Shown piece by piece: positions 59,701-64,000 of a DNA stretch of 64,000 bases; position 1 is the first letter of the stretch; every line of letters starts with the position of its first letter. Made by a program: the position numbers and the translations under genes. Origin of the DNA: Ciceribacter sichuanensis (GTDB taxonomy: Bacteria > Pseudomonadota > Alphaproteobacteria > Rhizobiales > Rhizobiaceae); NCBI RefSeq assembly GCF_024055605.1, contig NZ_JAMXLX010000002.1, positions 1-64,000 on the forward strand. The letters are read 5' to 3'. The notes under the pieces were generated by a model that saw only the letters and a list, made by a program, of their open reading frames with translations, was not told where the DNA came from and ran no database searches.

Positions 59701-60783
59701 CCCCTGCGAGGATTGCTCCCACGCCTCGCGCGCCGAACTGGAAAACAGCGTCTGCAGAACCACCGCGCCCGTCTCATCCAGCACGGTGGATGCGCGCTCG
59801 CTGCCCGGCGCCGAGACTGCAAAGCCCGTGGCATTCAACACGACGGCCGGTGGCGCCTCGGCAAAGATGTGCCGCAGCGTCTCGACCGAAACCGGATCCT
59901 TGAGGCTGGACACGAAGACCGGCAGCGCCGCCAATCCTGCGGCCCGCAACGCATCGATCATCGCCTCGACCGGACGCGTTTCTCCGCTCTGGACGAGCGC
60001 GCGGTAAATGCAGATGGCGGCGATGGGCTGTTCTCCAGGATGTGAGACCGCATGGGAGATAACAGCGGGAGCCTGCCCCTCATCCGCCCTTCGGGCAACT
60101 TCTCCCCGCAAGCGGGGCGAAGGAGGCAGCGACGGCTCCGATTGTCCCTTCTCCCCGTTAAACGGGGAGAAGGTGCCGGCAGACGGATGAGGGACGGCAT
60201 TCGCAGCCTCGCGCCATTCCTCGACCCCGATCACACCCCTGCGTGGCCACCATATCCCGGCCTTCAGCAAGGGCGCGGCCGGCTGTGGCCTCTCGCCAAA
60301 GCCGATGAGAGACATGGCGTAATCGACAAAGGCGGACGCATTCGTAGCCCCGCCCTCAACCAGATAGGACCAGAGCGCATCGAGATCGTCCGCCGCAATG
60401 GTCGAGAAGACCGAAAGCCCCGCATCCGGCTTGTCATCGCCCGGGAGAACGGCGATTGCAGCTCTCGACCGACGAGCGCAGGCGTTGAGCGCCTCCAGCG
60501 CGTAGTGAAAATAGCTCGCGCCCCCAAGCGCCCGTATGACGATCAGCTTCGCATGCCGCGCGGTACGCTCGACATAGGTATCGACCGACATCGGATGCTT
60601 GAGCTGCATCAGGCTGGCCAGCCGCACGCTCGGACCGCCCGTCCGCGCGGCCACGGCGGTCGCGATTGAGGCAAGCTCGGTATCGGCGGCAGAAAGGAAG
60701 AGGATATCGCCCGGCGTCTGGCCGAGGTCTATCGCCTCCTCGCCATCGCTGATCGAACCTTTCTGGGCTAGCAGGAGATGCAT
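56707..60783 (-). CDS. cobN: Cobaltochelatase subunit CobN with two in-frame repeat insertions
   Basis: 1358 residues; the Pseudomonas denitrificans enzyme has about 1275. CobN with CobS and CobT inserts cobalt into hydrogenobyrinate a,c-diamide using ATP. Family blocks include AAYRRVAIVMANYPNRDGRLG, VHMGKHGNLEWLPGKALALS, FGLTAWGTSNMRTGGDDIAQ and HGYKGAFEITATVDYMFAFA. Residues about 197-237 and 791-836 are encoded by palindromic repeats (60075-60194 and 58278-58413) that keep the frame; removing about 85 residues restores the normal length. cobS and cobT are not in the window. The stop overlaps cobO. Confidence 0.95.
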   Translation of the reverse strand: MHLLLAQKGSISDGEEAIDLGQTPGDILFLSAADTELASIATAVAARTGGPSVRLASLMQLKHPMSVDTYVERTARHAKLIVIRALGGASYFHYALEALNACARRSRAAIAVLPGDDKPDAGLSVFSTIAADDLDALWSYLVEGGATNASAFVDYAMSLIGFGERPQPAAPLLKAGIWWPRRGVIGVEEWREAANAVPHPSAGTFSPFNGEKGQSEPSLPPSPRLRGEVARRADEGQAPAVISHAVSHPGEQPIAAICIYRALVQSGETRPVEAMIDALRAAGLAALPVFVSSLKDPVSVETLRHIFAEAPPAVVLNATGFAVSAPGSERASTVLDETGAVVLQTLFSSSAREAWEQSSQGLSARDLAMSVALPEVDGRVMTRAVSFKAAARFDARVETNIVTHEPDTGRAAFVAKLAASWARLRNTAAAYRRVAIVMANYPNRDGRLGNGVGLDTPAGTMEVLKAMDVAGYEVGSLPTDGDALMAHLMAGPTNAASDGREIRETISVNDYIRFFESLPVKVRDEVTARWGGPEADPFFLDGRFALPLSRFGNVLIGIQPARGYNIDPKETYHSPDLVPPHGYLAFYAYLRGAFDAHAVVHMGKHGNLEWLPGKALALSENCYPEAVFGPLPHLYPFIVNDPGEGTQAKRRTSAVIIDHLTPPLTRAESYGPLKDLEALVDEYYEASGGDPRRLKLLKKQILDLVADIGLDQDAGIAKGEAEEAALEKLDAYLCDLKEMQIRDGLHIFGLAPEGRLLTDLTVALARVPRGLGEGGDQSLQRAIARDAFERQNPSPTPPHKGEGLPLAFEDPVHAQGQPRIFSPLVGEMAGRPEGEFLFRVDKFDPLDCVMSDPWTGSKPDILADLTDQPWRTRGDTVERIELLAAKLVGGEVECPPEWSRTRVVLDEIQNRLQPAVVKSGRAEIEGLLTGLDGRFVPPGPSGAPTRGRPDVLPTGRNFYSVDSRAVPTPAAYELGKKSAELLIARYVQDHGEWPTSFGLTAWGTSNMRTGGDDIAQALALIGVKPLWDMASRRVTGYEIIPQAVLGRPRVDVTLRISGFFRDAFPEQIALFDKAVRAVAALDEDEGDNPIAARVKAEMAQFLAEGLDYKAAARRAGYRVFGSKPGAYGAGLQALIDEKGWERRGDLAEAYLVWGGYAYGADVEGKAERGLFEERLRRVQAVVQNQDNREHDLLDSDDYYQFEGGMTAAIEHVAGNRPTVYHNDHSRPEKPVIRSLEEEIARVVRARVVNPKWIEGVMRHGYKGAFEITATVDYMFAFAATTGAVRDHHFEAVYQAFVLDERVRDFMAEKNAPALRELAERLIEAIDRRLWTPKSNSAMFDLSRLSKRGAETMNGVQEP
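58278..58413. repeat. Palindromic repeat inside cobN (family 2)
   Basis: About 136 bp. Two G/C hairpins, ATCTCCCCCACAAGGGGGGAG at one end and CCCTCCCCCTTGTGGGGAGGG at the other, are separated by about 55 bases. The pattern resembles common intergenic rhizobial repeats but here encodes cobN residues of about 791-836 without a stop. Confidence 0.75.
60075..60194. repeat. Palindromic repeat inside cobN (family 1)
   Basis: About 120 bp with inverted ends CCCTCATCCG and CGGATGAGGG and two inner hairpins, CTTCTCCCCG-CAAG-CGGGGCGAAG and CTTCTCCCCG-TTAA-CGGGGAGAAG. A typical rhizobial intergenic repeat, here lying inside cobN and encoding residues of about 197-237 in frame. Confidence 0.8.
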
Positions 60784-60824
60784 CGGTATTGTCCTACAAG
60801 GGCAGCGTCATCGGCACCGAGGCC

Positions 60825-61901
60825 TTACGAAGCCGCCTTGTCGACGGCCCCCACTACGGCCGCATAATCCCATTCGTGCAGGCCGATGACCACGAGACGG
60901 GTTTCGCGTTTCTCGCCAGCCGCCCAGGGACGGTCGAAATAGGTGTCCACCCGCGAGCCGACGGCCTGAATGACGAGGCGCATCGGCTTGCCGGGTACGT
61001 CGATGAAGCCCTTGAGGCGCAACACGTCATGGGTTGCGATCACATCCTTCAGCCGCTCGACGAAACCTGCCGGATCGGCAATCGGCGGAAGCTTCATCAC
61101 GAAGCTCTCAAATTCGTCGTGGTCGTGATGATGGTCATGGGCCTCGCCACTCGCATGCAGCGCCTCATGTTCCAGTTCGTGATGAGACTTGCGGTTCTCG
61201 ATGTCGCCTTCGGTGCCTGCGCCGAGACCGAGCAGGACGATAGCCGGCACATCGCCGTTCTTCGCCTCTATCAGGGTCGGCTTGCGCGCGATCCGCTCGG
61301 CCACTTCCGCCCTGACACGGGCCACGCCCTCGCCGTCGAGAAGGTCAGTCTTGTTAAGCACGATCAGGTCGGCGCAGGTGAGCTGATCCTCGAACAGTTC
61401 CTCGATGGGGCTGTCATGGTCGAGGCTATCATCGGCCTCGCGCATGGCGTCCACGCGGTCGTGATCGTCAGCGAAACGGCCGGCGGCGACCGCCGCGCTG
61501 TCGACTACCGTCACCACGCCGTCCACGGTGACCCGCGTGCGGATATCCGGCCAGTTGAAGGCGGCGACCAGCGGCTGCGGCAGGGCAAGGCCAGAGGTTT
61601 CGATGACGATGTGGTCGGGCTTAACGTCCCGTTCGAGAAGCTTCTGCATGGTCGGCACGAAGTCGTCGGCGACCGTGCAGCAGATGCAGCCATTGGTCAG
61701 CTCGATGATATCGTCCTCGGTGCAGTTTTCCGCACCGCAGCCCTTCAGCACATCGCCATCGACGCCGAGATCTCCGAATTCGTTGATGATCAGCGCGATC
61801 TTCTTGCCGCCTGCATTCATCAGCATGTTGCGGATGATGGTGGTCTTGCCGGCGCCAAGAAAGCCGGTGATGACGGTCGCGGGGATCTTTTCCTGCAGCA
61901 T
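60825..61901 (-). CDS. cobW: CobW family GTP-binding metallochaperone
   Basis: 358 residues, COG0523 G3E GTPase. P-loop VITGFLGAGKTTIIRN (10-25), metal motif GCICC (71-75) in NGCICCTVADDFV, Walker B-like HIVIETSGLALP and the NKTD GTP-specificity motif in LIVLNKTDLL are visible. A short His/Asp-rich loop (HDHHHDHDEFE, about 245-255) precedes the CobW C-terminal domain. It is thought to deliver cobalt to CobN. It lies 3 bases after cobP and 41 bases before cobN. Confidence 0.95.
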   Translation of the reverse strand: MLQEKIPATVITGFLGAGKTTIIRNMLMNAGGKKIALIINEFGDLGVDGDVLKGCGAENCTEDDIIELTNGCICCTVADDFVPTMQKLLERDVKPDHIVIETSGLALPQPLVAAFNWPDIRTRVTVDGVVTVVDSAAVAAGRFADDHDRVDAMREADDSLDHDSPIEELFEDQLTCADLIVLNKTDLLDGEGVARVRAEVAERIARKPTLIEAKNGDVPAIVLLGLGAGTEGDIENRKSHHELEHEALHASGEAHDHHHDHDEFESFVMKLPPIADPAGFVERLKDVIATHDVLRLKGFIDVPGKPMRLVIQAVGSRVDTYFDRPWAAGEKRETRLVVIGLHEWDYAAVVGAVDKAAS

Positions 61902-61904
61902 GGT

Positions 61905-62426
61905 TCAACCCTTCATTTTCAGCGGCAGTCCGGCCGCGATAAAATAGACTTCGGCCGCATGTTGCGCGACCAGTTGGTGAAGACGGCCGGCATGATCGCG
62001 AAATTCGCGCGCCATGCGGTTTTCCGGCACGATGCCGAGACCGACTTCATTGGAAACGAGAATGAGACGCGAAGAGAGGCCGGCAACGGTCTCGACGAGT
62101 TCCGCCGAACGCGCGGCCACATCCTCTTCCGCCATCATCAGATTGGTGACCCAGAGCGTCAGGCAGTCGACCAGCACGATGCGATCGGGACCGTCGATCC
62201 GGCGCAGCAGGCCGGCGATATCGACGGGTTCTTCATGGGTCTTCCAGCCGTCGCCACGGTCGGCGCGGTGTTTGGCGATCCGCTCGCGCATCTCGTCGTC
62301 ATAGGCCCGGCCTGTCGCGATATAGTGCCGATCGAGGCCCGAGCCGGTGGCCAGCCCTTCGGCAAAACGGGATTTGCCGGACCGTGCGCCACCAAGCACA
62401 AGGATCGAGAAGCCTTCCACAGTCAT
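61905..62426 (-). CDS. cobP: Adenosylcobinamide kinase/adenosylcobinamide-phosphate guanylyltransferase (CobP/CobU)
   Basis: 173 residues. P-loop [39 protein letters not shown] with the guanylylated His region, [11 protein letters not shown] and [20 protein letters not shown] are family signatures. It phosphorylates adenosylcobinamide and adds GMP, preparing the nucleotide loop. First gene of the operon behind the cobalamin riboswitch, with a leader of about 240 bases after the B12 box. Confidence 0.95.
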   Translation of the reverse strand: MTVEGFSILVLGGARSGKSRFAEGLATGSGLDRHYIATGRAYDDEMRERIAKHRADRGDGWKTHEEPVDIAGLLRRIDGPDRIVLVDCLTLWVTNLMMAEEDVAARSAELVETVAGLSSRLILVSNEVGLGIVPENRMAREFRDHAGRLHQLVAQHAAEVYFIAAGLPLKMKG

Positions 62427-62665
62427 CGCGTGGGACCGGAGAAAGCGGACGGAAGCATGGCAAACCGGTCAGGCTGCCCTGCATCAATCGTCTTGAGAAA
62501 TTGCAGCATATCGGCCAAATCCCGAGACGCTGATCCCAGGAGCATGATGCAATGCGCCGATGCGCGGGATCTGGAGACCCCGCTTCTGGATGACGTCGCC
62601 ACGACAACCTCCGTGCTGGCAACAAGGGGTATCCTCCCCTGTGAAGGTGTGGGCCAATGCCCGGC
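62427..62665 (-). promoter_or_regulatory. Leader between cobalamin riboswitch aptamer and cobP
   Basis: About 240 bases without a convincing gene. On the minus strand it holds a GGGG-AGGATA-CCCC hairpin near 62625-62640, just after the aptamer, which could belong to the expression platform. The remainder is GC-rich; I see no T-rich terminator, so control may be at ribosome access to cobP. Confidence 0.45.
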
Positions 62666-62875
62666 ACGGTTGGCAGGTCTCCTGGCTCGCGGGTCGTGGC
62701 GCTCGACGCGCCAGCGGATATTCCTCACCTTCCCGAGGGTCGATGCTGCGCGAAAGGGGGACGATTCGTAGATGATAGAGGCGTCCGCCCTGGCTGATCG
62801 CACAGCCCCTCAGTGGCTTTTCCGGCCCCGCCTTTCTTCCGGATCTGTTGCACCATGCAACCGTCATCCATCGAA
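62666..62875 (-). ncRNA. Cobalamin riboswitch (B12 element)
   Basis: Read on the minus strand, conserved pieces appear in the right order: AAAAGCCACTGAGGGGC (near 62820-62800), CTCGGGAAGGTGAGGAAT (near 62740-62720) and the B12 box GAGCCAGGAGACCTGCC (62691-62671). This is the adenosylcobalamin-sensing aptamer. It lies upstream of cobP-cobW-cobN-cobO-eamA, so high B12 should switch the operon off. Boundaries are approximate. Confidence 0.92.
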
Positions 62876-63121
62876 AAGTGGCACCGGACGGAATACCCTC
62901 GCCGCTCTACAGTCGCGGGGTCGGCTGCGATTGACGGTCCCGGTCTGGGTCACCGCTGTCGCATTCCCTTTTGCTTTTCAATCCACCGGCAGGCGGACAT
63001 GAAAACCATCCGTATTCCATGTGATTAGGCCCGCAACCGGCCAAAGTCAATTACACGCCGGTCACGACAAGACAACGTGACCGGCAGACGAGAACGCGGC
63101 GCTGCATAAGGGCCCTGAGGC
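62876..63121. other. Region between lipoprotein gene and riboswitch
   Basis: About 250 bases without a gene. It should hold the promoter of the riboswitch transcript on the minus strand; no strong -35/-10 pair stands out. A perfect inverted repeat (63057-63085) pairs GCCGGTCACG with CGTGACCGGC around a 9-base loop and probably ends the lipoprotein message. Confidence 0.5.
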
Positions 63122-63748
63122 TCAATTGCCAAGCCTGATCGTCCCGCTGGCACCATCCTCGGGATTGATCCTCGTTGCGGCAGGATTGGGAACGACGACC
63201 GGGGCAACGGGCACCTCCGGCACCACGGGCTCCGGCGGATCGCTGACGAACTTGGTCATCATCGTGCGCGGCGGACGCACGACCTTGCGCAGCGACGGAT
63301 TGACCAGCGAGAAGGCAAAACGGATGCGGGCGGAAATCTCCTCGGCGAGGCTTTCCTCCGCCATGCCGGGTGCATCGGTCGTCCCGCTGACGTTGAACGT
63401 GCCCTCAGCCACCGGCTCGCCTGTTTCCAGAGAAACGGCCGTCGTGGTGAAGCGTGCGTTGGGAATACCGCGACGGGCGCCGAAGCCTGTTCCGATCTCC
63501 TCGATCCGGATCAGCATCGCCACACGCTGGGCGCCGGCAGGCGGCCTCGTCGAGGCGACGGCCGCGGAAACGCGACGGTCGACCCCTCGGATGACACCGA
63601 GCGGCACGCCGGCATCCGCCATCACAGTCACTTCCCGCACGTAATACACAAGCGGTCTTGTGATCGGTCGTCCCTGAAAAATGCTGCAGGATGCCAGCGC
63701 CGCCAGAAGCAGCAGCGCAAAGCTGAACCTGAAGATCCGTGCAAGCAT
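63122..63748 (-). CDS. Putative lipoprotein of unknown function
   Basis: 208 residues. A lipobox LAALASC with Cys21 follows a hydrophobic signal (FRFSFALLLLAA), so it is probably an outer- or inner-membrane lipoprotein. The body has RPITRPLVYYVREVTVMAD and GTGFGARRGIPNARFTTTAV with an alternating beta-like pattern; the C-terminal 45 residues are rich in Pro and Val. I do not recognise the family, though a similar layout is seen in conserved rhizobial proteins. It lies 65 bases downstream of the partial Atp12 gene. Confidence 0.75.
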   Translation of the reverse strand: MLARIFRFSFALLLLAALASCSIFQGRPITRPLVYYVREVTVMADAGVPLGVIRGVDRRVSAAVASTRPPAGAQRVAMLIRIEEIGTGFGARRGIPNARFTTTAVSLETGEPVAEGTFNVSGTTDAPGMAEESLAEEISARIRFAFSLVNPSLRKVVRPPRTMMTKFVSDPPEPVVPEVPVAPVVVPNPAATRINPEDGASGTIRLGN

Positions 63749-63813
63749 GTGAAACGTCCCGGCCGATGATTCCCTGTCATCGTCAGGATTTCACTTTTAT
63801 GGTTAGCGGTCAG

Positions 63814-64000
63814 TTAACTTGCCTGCCGGAGAGCGGCAAACAGCGCCGTTGCGGCAACCATTTCCTCAAACCGCTTCTCGCGACGCGCCTGCGCTTCGGC
63901 ATCAGTGCCCCAATGCTCGTCCGTCCAGTCCTCGTCGAGATGGGCGAGCGACCAGACCTCGTCACGACCGAGCTGTCCATGGGCGAAGGCAAGCGCCAGA
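63814..64000 (-). CDS. ATP12 family F1-ATPase assembly chaperone, C-terminal end (partial)
   Basis: The last 61 codons of a gene entering from the right edge on the minus strand. VWSLAHLDEDWTDEHWGTDA followed by EAQARREKRFEEMVAATALF matches the C-terminus of alphaproteobacterial and mitochondrial Atp12, which helps fold the F1 alpha subunit. The stop is TAA. Identification rests on the tail only. Confidence 0.75.
   Translation of the reverse strand, partial: LALAFAHGQLGRDEVWSLAHLDEDWTDEHWGTDAEAQARREKRFEEMVAATALFAALRQAS

Noticed and set aside
60789-62771. Plus-strand reading of 660 codons opposite cobW, cobP and the riboswitch
   Set aside because: Antisense to two well-supported genes and a structured RNA; no domain recognised.

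Overview
The window looks like chromosomal DNA of an alphaproteobacterium of the order Rhizobiales, most likely family Rhizobiaceae. Evidence: a complete acpXL-fabZ-fabF-fabF-adh-lpxXL locus (very-long-chain fatty acid of rhizobial lipid A), a fixNOQP/fixGHIS cbb3-oxidase locus with FNR/FixK boxes and an FnrN-type regulator, large cobalamin clusters with rhizobial gene order, an Atp12 chaperone at the right edge, high GC, and several bipartite palindromic intergenic repeats of the RIME type. No tRNA, rRNA, CRISPR array, transposase or prophage was seen. The species was not determined.

Layout. 1-2.6 kb (+): formaldehyde detoxification (end of S-(hydroxymethyl)glutathione dehydrogenase, then S-formylglutathione hydrolase) with three small genes between. 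2.6-14.4 kb (-): a carbohydrate-uptake operon: binding protein, two permeases, ATPase, GH2 beta-mannosidase, TIM-barrel isomerase, Gfo/Idh/MocA dehydrogenase, aldo/keto reductase, GH43 xylosidase/arabinosidase. A divergent LacI regulator (14.9-15.9 kb) probably controls it through palindromes in the shared promoter region. 16-17.4 kb: gnd. 17.6-25.8 kb (-): ccoS, ccoI, ccoH, ccoG and ccoP, ccoQ, ccoO, ccoN, each block behind its own FNR box, flanked by a hemerythrin-like and a PAS protein. 27.7-33.2 kb (-): lipid A very-long-chain acyl locus. 33.3-35.5 kb: divergent hemN and fnrN sharing an FNR box. 35.6-36.0 kb: an L,D-transpeptidase.

36.2-62.9 kb holds most of cobalamin synthesis in four transcription units: cobA-cobB-cobC-cobD (-); cbiD-cobK (+); cbiX-cobH-cobL-cobI-cbiG/cobJ-cobM (-); and cobP-cobW-cobN-cobO-eamA (-), the last behind a cobalamin riboswitch at about 62.67-62.88 kb. 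Between them lie a flavin monooxygenase, a nucleoside hydrolase, a GFA-like protein, an unknown protein, a TSUP transporter and an LtrA-like protein. The pathway is mixed: late-cobalt ('aerobic') genes such as cobN sit with anaerobic-type cbiD, cbiG (fused to cobJ) and cbiX, while cobF and cobG are not in the window.

Most unusual points: two different palindromic repeats sit in frame inside cobN and account for its extra length; a chain-elongation ketosynthase paralogue lacks its active-site Cys and first His and sits next to an intact partner; cobH appears to start at a CTG after a strong ribosome binding site, following a 10-codon mini-ORF; CbiX carries a tail of about 60 residues rich in His and Asp; and two copies of one repeat abut the Shine-Dalgarno sequence of internal operon genes.
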